Source of the DNA: Nymphaea colorata
Lineage: Eukaryota; Streptophyta; Magnoliopsida; Nymphaeales; Nymphaeaceae
Reading direction: 5' to 3'
NCBI RefSeq assembly: GCF_008831285.2
Contig: NC_045142.1
Coordinates: forward strand, 6,994,608 to 7,058,607
DNA: 64,000 nucleotides
Shown: positions 48,378 to 61,400 of the stretch, piece after piece
How the letters are laid out: every line of letters starts with the position of its first letter
How positions within the stretch are numbered: position 1 is the first letter of the stretch
Notes under the pieces: generated by a model
The model's input: the letters and a program-made list of their open reading frames with translations, nothing else
Database searches by the model: none
What the model was told of the DNA's origin: nothing
Translations under genes and position numbers: made by a program

Positions 48378-48773
48378 TAGGGATGTTAATATATCTGTTT
48401 TGAATCGGATATCTGATCGATTTGATTCGAACAAATCGAATATGGATAAAAATTTAATATCTGATTAAGAAATCAGATCGAAATTCAGATTTAATAAATG
48501 ACATTCGATCGAATTTGGATTCAGATATACATAAATATCGGATCAAATTGGAATACAAATTCAAACTGAATTCATTTTTAGACAAATATCTTCTATCTAC
48601 TACTTGAAAAATGGCAAAATACATGTCAAAATTCGGATTCGAATATAAATATAAAAATCGAATTGAGATTGTAAAATCAAATTTTGGATTCGGATATGAC
48701 TTTACTTTATTCGAATTCGAATATCCGAAAAAACAGTTATAATTAAAGATATATCCGATCATTGACATCCCTA
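48378..48773. mobile_element. MITE family A, copy 2 (hAT-like, intact ends and 8-bp TSD)
   Basis: The element starts TAGGGATGTTAAT and ends ATTGACATCCCTA, inverted repeats matching at 12 of 13 positions. It is flanked by a perfect 8-bp duplication GTCATAGT (48370-48377 and 48774-48781). The TAGGGATG end and the 8-bp duplication are hallmarks of hAT-superfamily MITEs. The 396-bp body is AT-rich with many GGATTCGAAT-like motifs and encodes no transposase. The perfect duplication suggests a more recent insertion than copy 1. Confidence 0.85.
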
Positions 48774-48781
48774 GTCATAGT

Positions 48782-49463
48782 GGCTTAAGAAATTCTCATG
48801 TTTCAAAAACTGGGCCTCCAGGCTCACGGACGAATCTGTAAAAGTCCGATCAACACTTTTTAAACTACAAGCAATAGATAAGCAATAGATATGTGACGCT
48901 CTAATTAACAAATATCCTACTTACCACCTAAATTCCCAAACAACCCTACAAGCTTTAATCCCTTAAAAGGTAACTCCATAACGTGAGAAATGTTCTAATA
49001 TTGCAATCTATGATTCTTGTAATTCAACATCTAAACCATCTAACGCATTGGTTTCAAAACAAAATTTTCATAAACATATTTTAGGCATAAACTACCAGCC
49101 CTTTTTCCCAAACTTAGCTCACCCATCTGTTCTCGATAACGTGTCTATGCTTGGGTTAACAGAAAAATAGAGCACAGATTTTATCGATAAGCCTCAGAAA
49201 GTTCCATATTCAGCTGCCAGGTTCAGATTCCATAAGATTTTCAGAGGAATTGTTCACGAAAGTTGACCAAAAACTTACTTCCCACACGAACCACTCTGGA
49301 TTTTATTAGGGAAAGGAGGAAAACATTATCAATGCAATGAGAATACATATTGCTTTTCCTGAAGAATGATTATAATGCCAATACAACGGACAAAATTTTA
49401 GGATACCACTGCTCAAAATGGAAAATTAAATTTGATTACGCCATTTCTCACCGATGTTTGACA
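48782..49463. other. Intergenic DNA and 3' flank of BMS1
   Basis: No gene is seen. The sequence within about 200-300 bp of 49464 is likely to include the BMS1 3'-UTR. Confidence 0.45.
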
Positions 49464-52400
49464 CTATTCTAATCTCTGCCGTGTTCTCTTCTTTTGCTTG
49501 TCCTCCTCCCTGTACCGCTCTCGTCGCTCCTCGCGCTGCCGCTTTTTGGCAATGTTCTCTAATTTAGCCTTCTCTGCTTCATACTTCTTCCTCTTCTCTG
49601 CATCCTTGAGCTTCTGCTTCTTCATCTGTAGAAAATAACCAAGGCAAGAAAAAAAAAAACTGCCTCTTAGAAAATGGGAAAATTATTGCTTGTCTTTCTA
49701 TTTCAGGAAAAGTTAGATCTGTAGATTCTATACAAGAGAATCCACAAGAAAAATTACAACTGTCAGAAGGCCCAGAGTCAATATCTGGTGTAGATCCTTC
49801 CAATGCAAGGCTGCTGGGGAGTAGGGTCCCCCCTTCCCGTTTATTATCTAGTGTATAGATCCTTGTTTGCATGATCCAGCCGTCTGCCTAGACCTAGCTC
49901 GCCTATCAAAAAGAGACCAATAAGTATACCTTGTCAGATCTGATTAACCGCAGATGTTGAATGAGTGCATGAGCTCTTCTCTCATGTGGCTCCATGACGA
50001 CTGCCCTCTTCCTTTCAAGAGATGAACGTTTTGGTTGAAGCTTTGGCTTAGTACGGAAAGGAAGTGCCTCTTGAAGTGCCTTGGAAATCCTCAACGGATT
50101 AAACTTCTTTGACTTTCGTTCAATAGGCTGGACAAGTAGCCAAAACATATTAAGATACGCAATACAAAACTAATTTGCTTAATGCAATAAAGGATACATT
50201 CAAACGTCAAACCCAATCAACTTCCATCAACTAGAAAGCGGGGTCTACAAAGCAGAACCTATAACTGATTGCTATTTGGCGAATGCAAGTGCCATATCTA
50301 TGATATTTGCAAAATTGTAAAATTCAAACATTTTGGTCACGACAACCAATTACTTTATATATACAAATTTATTTTCATACAAATTACATGCTGAAACGGA
50401 CCCCAGTTCATGCGCAAACAAGAACCCTAGGTCACAACTGTTAGTTTCATCTCTCGGTTTCTATACAAGAAACAAATTAAATAAAGAAGCTCATTCAATT
50501 GTTAGACATCATACAATCAATAATCCTACGAGATAACAGGAACTTTTCTTGGTCTGAGCTATAACAGAACAAAGACGCAGTACTACTGCAAGTTAGCCCA
50601 GAAATTCGAAGACCTAAAAGCTAGAGATTCATGTTCTAACAAAATCAACTGAGTATTCTCGTCCAAGAGAAAGTACCTTGTAAACTGAATCTTTATTTAA
50701 AGGAACTGGAAGATTGTGATCTCTGCGAAGCTCTGAAACTGTTTTCATACCCCTCCAGGTCTCATCACGTGACTGCAGAGCTGTAGTCACTGGATTGAAG
50801 AAGCATGGGACATCCACTTGAGTCCATGCACGCAAGAAAACAATGTCGCTCATAAGCAGTTTGTCCTCAAATGTGCACCTTGCACACCCTTCTGGAGCAG
50901 GTACTGGTTGGTTATTTTTGTTCCCTTTCTTTGGTACTAGTTTTACAGCCTACAGAGCAGAAAAAGAAAAAAAAAATATTACTGGAAAAGCTAAATAAGA
51001 TTGCTTAAATCAGCCCAAAAAAACAGAGTGGCATGCACATCTAACTCTTCTAGGTGCAATTTTGAACAAAAAGTACGAGAAGCATCAAAAGATGCAGACA
51101 CTGAAAAAGTAAAACTGGAAGAAAGGACTTGATGAAGATCAGAAGGCTAAATACATTTGAAAGACAAGATTGAGAATGGATGTGGAAAGAGAGGGGACAC
51201 GGAGAAAGAAAGGAGACATACTGAAGTTCAAATTTTCATGATTGTTTCTGACAAGAAAATAGCACTGTTATTTTGATAGACAGAGAAAAGAAAGTACCAA
51301 AAGGAAATATGCAGCATCTCACAAACAACTCCTAGGACAAATTCCCAATGTACCTTCTTAACTTGTCCCCTGATGCCACTCACGGTTCTGATGGCTGCAC
51401 CTTCAAACCTAGCTACTTCAAGTGCAGATGTGAACATATCTTTAATAAGCGCCGTCTTCTTAAAAATTTTGAAGGGATAACCAACCAGCTTGATTTTCTT
51501 CATTATGCGGACTGCATGATTAAATTCCAAAACAACTGCTGTTGCAGTAATACGGAAAGATGCCTGCTCATATCATTAGAGTGAACCAAATATAAGCACA
51601 AAAAACGATGCATTAAATATTTTGTCAAGGAAAAAGAGGTGACTGCTTAAAAAATAAATTAAATGAGTCCGGCCAATGGTATTGAGAAGATTCACTAGCC
51701 CTGGAGACCATATATGCAGACCATATTCCACTCTTATTTAACAATTTCAAGCAAGGTGACCAACCATTACAGGCTTAGAGGGTCTTAGGTTTCAGAAGAT
51801 GTACTGAAGAAATAAGCGCTGCAACTTTCCTGTTTACGTATCTTAAAACCTTTTTGTGCTAGAAAGCTTGCATGAAAGAAGTTGTAAACGCTAAAGAATT
51901 GTGGGCAGTGCAAAGCATGCCCTCAGTATCAGCACTGGTGGCAATGATAAGCTAGAGCATTGTCCTTCCTTCACCAAGCATCTTCCCGTCCTAAATCATA
52001 CTTCACCTCTTTAGGAAGATGCACCTCTAACATTTTCAACATGTTTTATTTGATATGGGGGAGCGGGGGACTAGAAGGAAACTGCCAGACCTGACTATTT
52101 GCTACATTTTGGACTGCTACCACTCCAGTATTTGGTGGAGCCAGAGGTCCCCAAAACATTGCCAGACAATGCATATGTTCTGGAGTATACTTCAACATAC
52201 GGTGTCGCCCATTTTGGTCTTCAATGGCATATATGGGCATTGTCTGATAACGTCTCCAACCAACTGAAACGATGATTGGATCTCTTGTTTTCAATATTTT
52301 CTTGTGCCACCTATGCCGCTTCAGTCGAACCTGGATGAAGGAAGAAGTAAACAAAGCTAAGTTTTATATCAGATGGATAGATGCATAGTTCACAAAGGGT

Positions 52401-55400
52401 AAGTAAAATACAAAAGTTTAAATGCAGATCTGCTAAATGCTCCAAACATATCTGAGCAAGACATATTCAAAACTCCAGGCAGCTAAAAGTATCCAAGTGC
52501 AGCAAGCTATTTGTGGAATATAATAGAATTAAGACTTTGCAATTTAGTGTTGCAGATGTAAATCATCGTTCCAGCAGACCAATTTTGTATCTAGCTGGTC
52601 CCTTGTGGTTGTATACTCAAACATCTCAAAGAAAAGGCACATATACAACCATCACCTAGTGATTTATGAATTTTTCTATAAGGCAACTTGATGATTCCAA
52701 ACACTCGTACCTACCAAAAAGGGAAAGAAGGAGAAGAAAAACTTTCAACAACTGAATAGCAGATTCGTAGATGGTCTGCCAGTTGCTCAAGAGTATAAAT
52801 GGCTAAAACCGGTTTGTAAAAATAATGGGCACGTTTGTTTAGATCTTTGTTCACCTTTGCCTCACAGAAGATCACACAACTCAGTTCACGTTTCAGAGTC
52901 TAGGATATGAACACATGTAACTGTAGTAGTGTGGGAAAATAACCTTTTGAATAACAAATACCCATACATGTTGCAACCAAAAAAGAATAAAAAACACTAA
53001 AAAAGAAAAGTTGCATGATGACACAAAGCACATTGGATGAAACACCATTTTCTTTGAGAAACAATAAGTAATTTGGTGCAAAAAAAAAAGCCTTGATCTG
53101 CATTATTTCGACTTAGTTCTGCTTCCTCACTTTTCATAATTTTGGTTTTCCACCTCCCACCTAGAACATCACAGATTGAAGCTCACAAACAGTTAAGTTA
53201 CAAGATCAATTAACTGAAGCAGGAAAATGGTTGACAATTTATAGACACATATTTGATAGGAACAAATATACAGTTTCCTGACCATCAAAAGTAATCATTC
53301 TTACGATATAATTTTCATAATTATCAACAGTATCTGGGAGAAAGTGCTGTAATAAAGATCCATTAGGAAAAATAACTAAAACAAAACTAAAACAAAATAG
53401 ACACCACAAAACTATAAAATGATAATAAAGATATAAAAGAAAACTGTAAAACTTATGGAATTGACCTGCATGTATCCAACACTTTCTTCACCAAGACCAA
53501 GCCCTCCAACTAGGAATGGGTGCCTAGGATCAAAATGATCAACCATCTCAAATGGAACATCATGGATCTCCAACCTTAGGTATGATCCTGTTCTGAAGCC
53601 CTCAATCTCAATACGAGTCAACTCATCCAGATCATTGAGTTCTGCAACATTCATTTGTTTCCGAAGTTCCATCTCCTTTTTCAACTGTGAAACAAGATTC
53701 TTAAAAGTTAAAACTTACATAAACATGAAAGAGACGAGTGACAATCTCAATTTGGATAAGCAAAACTCACCTTGTCAAAATAGCCATCATGTGCTTGGCT
53801 CTGATGGTACTTTAACTTTTTTTTATCGTCCTCATCTTCCGATAGTCCAGAATCATCATATGTAGTTGGACGTTAAGGTACCAAAGGGTAAGTAGAATCG
53901 AGAGCCAATACACAGAACCTTTCACATAGAGTATCAACTTGCAAAGATTCCAACCAGAAAAAGAAGTTGCATCATTCTAATTTCCCATAAAATATTGGCA
54001 ACATGTAAAATTTTCCAGAAAATGACCTAACGTTTAACATAATTATGTAGCTACTATGCAAATTTACAAATTATAACATGTCAATGCAACACAGAGATCA
54101 AGCATAAAGGATGTAAAAAAAATCCTGCTTTCTATGTACCACAGAGTGATAATCAGAAGCAGACTAATTCTAGATAGAGGATATTTGGCATCAAACTGTG
54201 CACGAAGAGCAAGCTTTTTAAGACGGCGTTCTTCTGCCTGGGGGTCAACTTGTTTTGAGTCATCTACATCTTTATCCTCCTTAGGTGGTTCTTCACCTTT
54301 GTACTGTTCACCAGTCTCCAAATCCTCAAAGTCACCATAAACAGAGCCCTCACTGCCTTCATCATCTTGCATCTCCTGACCTCTATGAGAAGCCTTCGAC
54401 CAATCTCCCGTGACAAAGCGATCACGAATGCTTTTAATAGCCTCGTCATTTGACCAATCCGTCAATCGTATGTGAGCAGACCCCCATTTGGAGCAATCTT
54501 CACCATTAACACTGTCAATGTCCAGCTCCGCACCCAGTTTCTGTAGTGAACAAACAGTGACATCTAATCCACAGCTGTTTCCATAAACAGCACCAAAAAA
54601 ATGACAGCAACAGGAATAAAATATGGGATCCAGAAAGAAAGTAATACAATGATATCTGTCTTTCTCACCTTCGTACGTTCACCTTTGGGCCTGAAGAAAT
54701 CTTCATCATCTTCACTTCCTTCACTTTCACTACTTCCAAGTGATTCATTAATAGAAGACCTTGATTTTGCGAGAGGTTGCCCATATACAAGCTGCATTAG
54801 AGTGACATGTTTATTTACAATAGATTTAGAGGCTGATAGATCTTCATGGTCCAAGCCCTCCCCCTTCTCATCTGCCATACAAATCAAAAAGCACCTAAGA
54901 GCTTGACAGGGAATAGCATTCTTAGAATGGCTAATTTTTCATTGAAACAACCAGCAAGATTAGTCCTAAAACAAATACTTAAAAAACACAAACAACAGTA
55001 GACCAGTAAAAGTTCCCTCGTCAGCCTTCACAACCTATTGAGCATCCTCCAATCTAACACCACAAAGTAACTGCACTAATCAGGCACAACCTTAACATCT
55101 AAGTCACATGGGTACAAGTAAGGGGATGTGGGTACGAGTACCGTGATTCTAGAAAATTTGGGTACATGGGTATGGCAGAGCTTATATGTAAATATATATT
55201 TAATAATCCACAAAAATTCTCAAAATTAAAGAAAATGACAGGAAAATATAGAATCTTGGTGGAAGGGAAACACAAAAGGAGGGAAAAAACAAAATTAAAG
55301 AAAAAATTAAGATTGAAAATATAATTTTATATGTTTTAAACTGCAGCCACACCCATGTACCCATGTCGCCGTACCCACTCACCGACAAATCACACATACC

Positions 55401-58400
55401 TGTGTTGACTTATCTTCACAGTATTAACTAACTTGACAGCCTGCCAGTATATGCTAAAAATAGACAATAGAATGGTGACGTACCTTCTGAACTCATCTCT
55501 TCATTGCTTTCTCCAGAAATATCATCATCTGTTGAGGATACATCATCCATGATTTCTTCCTCAGAATCCTGTCACCAACAAAATGTGCTGGGTGTGTTTC
55601 AAGATCTTAAGCAAAACAGACATATATACAGCAGCAAAGCAAAAAAGAAAAGAAAACTGACAGCCTAAATCGCAAACAAGATTATGGATAAAAGACATTT
55701 ACTATGGAGAGCCATGTAACAGCTATATTTCACCAACTGGCTACGGCAGAACCAAGATGATTCTTTGCATGCCATTTCTGCATATGTACTACAAAAACTT
55801 GAAGGCACCTCATGCAGTTTATCAAAAGATGGAGACATCTATGAGAGCTTACCTGCATTTTCAATTTTAAGCAGCCCTATTATCAACGTTTCAAATGAGG
55901 TGAACTGTGTCGCAACTTGCAACAGGAAATTTAACTAAGGACTAACTAAAGACTTAAGCACGCCCAAACTAGTTTGAAACTTTGAATACCAAAACAGTCT
56001 CACCTTGCATTCGCAAAGCTTCACTGACACTATTCAGATAAGCAGAGTCTTTTAAAGCAAAAATTACTCAATTTGCCATCATTACTTTATGAGTCTTGAC
56101 AAGTTTTTATCCTATCGTAAAGGAAGAACAAGATAGTCTACTGTAGAAGCCATACACAAAATTGAACAGTAAACAAGCTTGAGAATTGCTTTGGCAATTT
56201 GCATACAGCCAGATTCTAATTTCAGCATGCTAAATGCAATGTATTCCCCTTTGGTATCTGATATAACAGCATATGGAAATATGCATATGCAATTTGGGCA
56301 TGTGCAGAATTTACCGCACAATTATACCTCATAAAACTTCTGGATGTATGGCATTGAGCATGGCCCACAGCCCCACTATCCTTCCAGGTAGACAGAAGGT
56401 CCACAATATAGGCATTAAATACAACAAAGCAAAATTTTGAAAGACACTAGTACATCTGTACCTTCATCTACAAGACGAACCATAGCTTTCAAGAGCATTT
56501 TTGATAGGGAAGAACTCAACAGATACCTCAGTCTGTGTCGCTCCACATGTTTGATGGTTTACCATGGAATGCATGGCAACACCAAACAGGTGCCCAAGTG
56601 ATTAAATTTTACACAGGCCCCACCACGCTCTCCTGTGCACTGTTTGCATGAGTCTGTAGACACCATCATGGCATTATGCTTTCTCTGTCATGAGAGAAAG
56701 CTAATCAAACAAGCTTTAGACGTACGACCCTTGGCTTTTCCACCACACCATATCCTTTTAATGATATTTTAACCTTAATATTTCTCCCTTTTTCTTTTTG
56801 CTGAGATTCCATGGTTTATACCTTATATCATCGTTCACACCAGTCAGTTCAAAAAAAAAATATCCCAACACAATAATATTACAAAACTGGCATTATCACA
56901 GGAATTTTGTCTCCCTTCATTACCTGAGTATCATTTGCAAACACAACTCTTCTTCTTAATCTTCCATCTTGTATATCAGCTTCCTCTCTGAAATTAGGTG
57001 ATGGTGGCACATGTATCCCATTTTCTTCAGATTCATCCTCACTTTCCTCATCTGAAACATCAAGGTTTTCTTCAATATGTCTCTCCATGTTTGTACCCTC
57101 TCCCTGCCCAGAGGGTTTTGCAGCACCATCCTTGTTCCCCATACCGCCCTCAGTAAAAGCTTGTGAATCACTTGGCAAAGGTGTACTCTCAATTGGTCCT
57201 TTTCCAGCATTACCATCAGAACTGACATTCGGTTTATATGCGGAAGGCCTCGTACCAAAAAGATTAATGAAGCTCTGCTCCAACTTCTCATTAACTGAGT
57301 ACTTTGTATTTTGAAGTGTCTTTACCATCAGTTCACCAACATCATGGTCCCTTGCTGGAAATGGAGACAAACAAAAAATAGGAAACTATCAAAACAGACA
57401 AATTTAATGAAAAAGAAAAAAGAAAAAAAGAAAAAGAAGATACATGGCAGAAGATTTATGCATGTGTTTACCATGGTCCTTGATTGGAATGTCTTTCTCC
57501 CTCTGTATGTGTGTTTGTGTGTGGAGAGAGAAAAAGAGAGCACTAAAATATTTATCAAGTAAAATAGTTATGTGAATGGCTCATCTAATTATGTGAATAG
57601 CTCATCTAATGCATTTTCAAAGAATTGTGTACTACCTTTATCTGTTGTTGAGCTATTTTGCTGATCCATTTTAGAAAACTGTACCATATGATCATTGATG
57701 TTTATGTAAATAGCATCCTTATCATACAGAAGATCCCCAAGATCAGACATAGGTGCATAAAAAAGTTTTTCCCTGTCTCGCAGGCCCTTCTTCTTGGCAG
57801 CGGAAGGCAAAGGACAGGGATCCGCCAAGCACGTAATACTAGCCAAATGGTAATCGCCAACACCAGCAACATGGACCTACATCAAGATGCCAATCAGCCG
57901 TGATAAAATATGAAAGTGTGTGCAAAAGAATCGGACTTACAGCCATTTGACTAAAATTGTTGAGCAGGATAGGAAACGTAGTAAACTTTTAAAATAAATT
58001 GTCACGCAGAGGAAAATCATCTTCATACGAATGCAGAACACCTTATGAGCAACACAATCAATAACATCATAATGCACCAATAATGGGACAGAAAAGATGA
58101 TGTTTTCACTCATTACAATTGAAACAAAAAAGAATTATTTCCCAGAAAAACTCTCATATTATTTAAGTACCATAGTTGATAGTCTCATAATTGGAAGAGC
58201 ACAACCAACATGATTAAAATTTAAACAGCTGTTTCAGCTCCCAGACACTTCTTCCAACTTTTTAGTTTCTCACATACTTCCGTTCAGTAACTAGAAGCAA
58301 AACATGGAGTTAAAAATGAACATAAAAAATTAATCGCCAGGTTTAAGGGCAGAAAATAGCATACCTTTGTTCCCTTCTTCATGTTGCAACCACGCAGGTA

Positions 58401-61400
58401 TCCATATAACGTAATATTTCTATCACATTTTTTATTTGACTGTACTTTTTCTGGAGGAGTCACATCTTCAAAACGGTCGACTAACACATAAGGATGAGTA
58501 GTTCTCCAAGACAAAGGAGGAAATTTCATCACAGAAATAAATCTTGCAAGGTTGTGAATTTCACGTTTCGAATACCTGATAGTAACATTGAATATGCAAT
58601 ATGGTCATGTGAAACACCAGCATTTAAAGATAAAAGAAAGACGAAGACATAAAATCAACTACAAAAAATTCATATGCAACAAAGGTAAGATAAAGTGAAA
58701 GCAACCTACTTTCCATGAATTAGCCCTGATAAATAGAATAACTTTGCTCCATCATATATTTCAGTCCAAAACCGATGCTTTAACTGCTGCTTTGTCTTCC
58801 TTAGTTTCTTCACATCTTTAAATTTATCAAGATGAGTAAGCACTCCCATAACTCTTGGGAAACCATGAACTTGCAAAATGTTAAGAAACTCAAAAGTTTC
58901 CTGCATAAGATGGTTGTCAAAACATTATCAGCTCAACATTGTAAAGCTTCTTAACATTTGATTGGGCAAATAACATATCGAACCAGAACAGCAGGAAACA
59001 ACTCCCAGGAACAAGTAATGTAACCAGAATTTGTTGGAAGCAACAGGTTAACATTGTAAAGCTTCTTAGCATTTGATTGGGCAAATAACATATCAAACCA
59101 GAACAGCAGGAAAAAACTCCCAGGAACAAGTAATGAAACCAGAATTTGTTGGAACCAACAGGTTTCTCCAATTTGAAAAAATTGACAACCTGAGATTTTT
59201 TTTCAACCACTCATTTCCTGTTTCAGCTACATGTATTGTATCAAAGAAGCTTCCAAATGATGGGAATTAAGGATAAGAAACCACAGAAAAATGGCAACAA
59301 GTTGACTGCCTGCTTTCCACTGTCCATACAAAGCAGCAACTCATTGAACATGCTATCAAAAGAAAAGGTCTTCAAGTTCTTGCAGCTAGATGAACCATTT
59401 TCCCTATTTGTCGGCTGTCGCAGAACCTCTTCTTTTAAATAAAACGTACACACATATATAGCTATCTCTATGAACTCAATTTAACCTAAAAAATTCATAG
59501 TTTGAACGCAGACCTGGTTTTCTTTGAAGTTATACAAATCGATAACCAGAAGACCAGCCATAGTAATTAATAACTAATGAATGATTATATCAAAACTTAC
59601 CCAAATTAACCTTAAACCTCTTCAGATAAAAGGTGGAGAGAGAAAACAATTGTATAGTATGCCACAATCACCAATCCACTGTTTATTAAGCATCGTCAAA
59701 CTTATGATACTTTTCTATTTCATTGTCATGGTAGCACGGTTGTGTGTTTGTGCTCTTTTTACTTTTCCTTTCTATTTTTCCCCATGAGGGAGAGGAAGGG
59801 TAGTGGTGTTCACGTTTGTATAGCCAAAAAGATATTCACTGGAACACGTGGTTGAATCATTAATAAAAACAAAGAGATGCATTTCTGAGTAACCAAAGAA
59901 ATTCACATCTTAGTATATAATCATTCAAATGTAGAGGATAAAATGGGGTAAGCCAATCTGGCTCATAATCAGCAGAATGTGGTATTAATGGACTTGTCAT
60001 GAACAAGGTGCATGAGCAGTCTAGTCTCTCCAGATTTAAGGTACTTAGAGTTCATTTTATTAGAAATCAGGTCACCACTAATCACCATCCACCATCTTTA
60101 TAATTACTGAAAAAAATGGAAAAAAGAAACATGTTTTTTCAAAAAATGAAAAAAAAAACCTTTTTTCATTTTTTGAGATTTTTTTCATGTTGTTTAGAGT
60201 TTTGTAATTACCAGATTTTATTTGCACATTTTTTGCATTTCATTTTTAATAATATTTTCGCCACCTTTCTCTTTCTCACCGAAATATTAATTGTCATAAA
60301 GTTAGTCGAATTCTTTCCAAATTTCTCTCCAAAAAAACAACTCTGCCGTTTTAAACCTGAGAAAAACCTCACTGTTTAAAACCCGAAAATGACATTTGTG
60401 GCTATAATTCTTACCATCTCAAACCCATAACTTCCATCGATCAGAAGAAGAGCAACATCAGCAAACTTTGCAGCATCAATCATGCCATTAATATCATTTG
60501 GGCATTCAACAAACTGCAACCGCCTTTGTTTACCTACAGGTGCAAAGGAATTTAGGTTTAATTGCAACCGCTTTCCAAATATCACAATGCATGATAATTA
60601 ATACCCAAGAACAATAGCTAGTCATATAAAAATTCTTAAAAGACCCAAAAGAACAAAAGAACATGCATCCTAACAGAGATTAGAAAGCAATGCTAAGGCA
60701 CCTGACACAATGGTTATCGGACCACGAACATCAGATAAGTTTTGCCTAGTGTAATGTTTTACGAGTGATTTTATCAACAATGACTTGCCAACCTGCAATC
60801 AAACCCATGAAATTTGTTCAGAACTCTACATCATTTAAAGCAAAGCACAAAATAGACCAAACTTCTCAAATACAAATTCATAACCATTTCAAAATCTACA
60901 AAAAGTCACCTACCTTTGGAGGACCATGAACTACAACAACAAATGGTGCTGGTTCACCAGTTGAACGATCAATTGTTGGGACATGGAGCCTTTTCTGTTC
61001 CTTTTCAGATGCACGAGACTGCAGACGTCTAGCTTTAACTGTTGATTTGAAAGCAAATGCCTTCCAAACAAAAGAACAACAGAAAACCAAATAAGCAGCC
61101 ATATCCAGAACCAAATACAGGCTGACCAAAACAAATGCAAGGGAAAATGCAAGGAAAGGCAATATGAGCACCCAGCAGAAAAAAATTCTCTCTGATATAT
61201 CTGGAATTCAACAATAAGGTGCCTTCAGATGGACATGCAATATACAGCTGCAAATTGAAACACTTGTCCAACCCAGTTTTGTACATTTAGTTGCAGCATA
61301 ATTGATACATTGCCTAAATAACTTGGCATTCTCATATATTTTTCTAACTAAGAATGCTGAGTGCTCCTAGCAGACAGAAATTCTGCAATTAAATGAACAT

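Noticed and set aside
53862..54184. Conventional GT-AG intron or sequencing error at the BMS1 exon 11/12 junction.
   Set aside because: Candidate AG acceptors upstream of the exon bring in an in-frame TAA before YDDSG, and the U12 donor, branch site and AC acceptor all match together, which an error would not produce.
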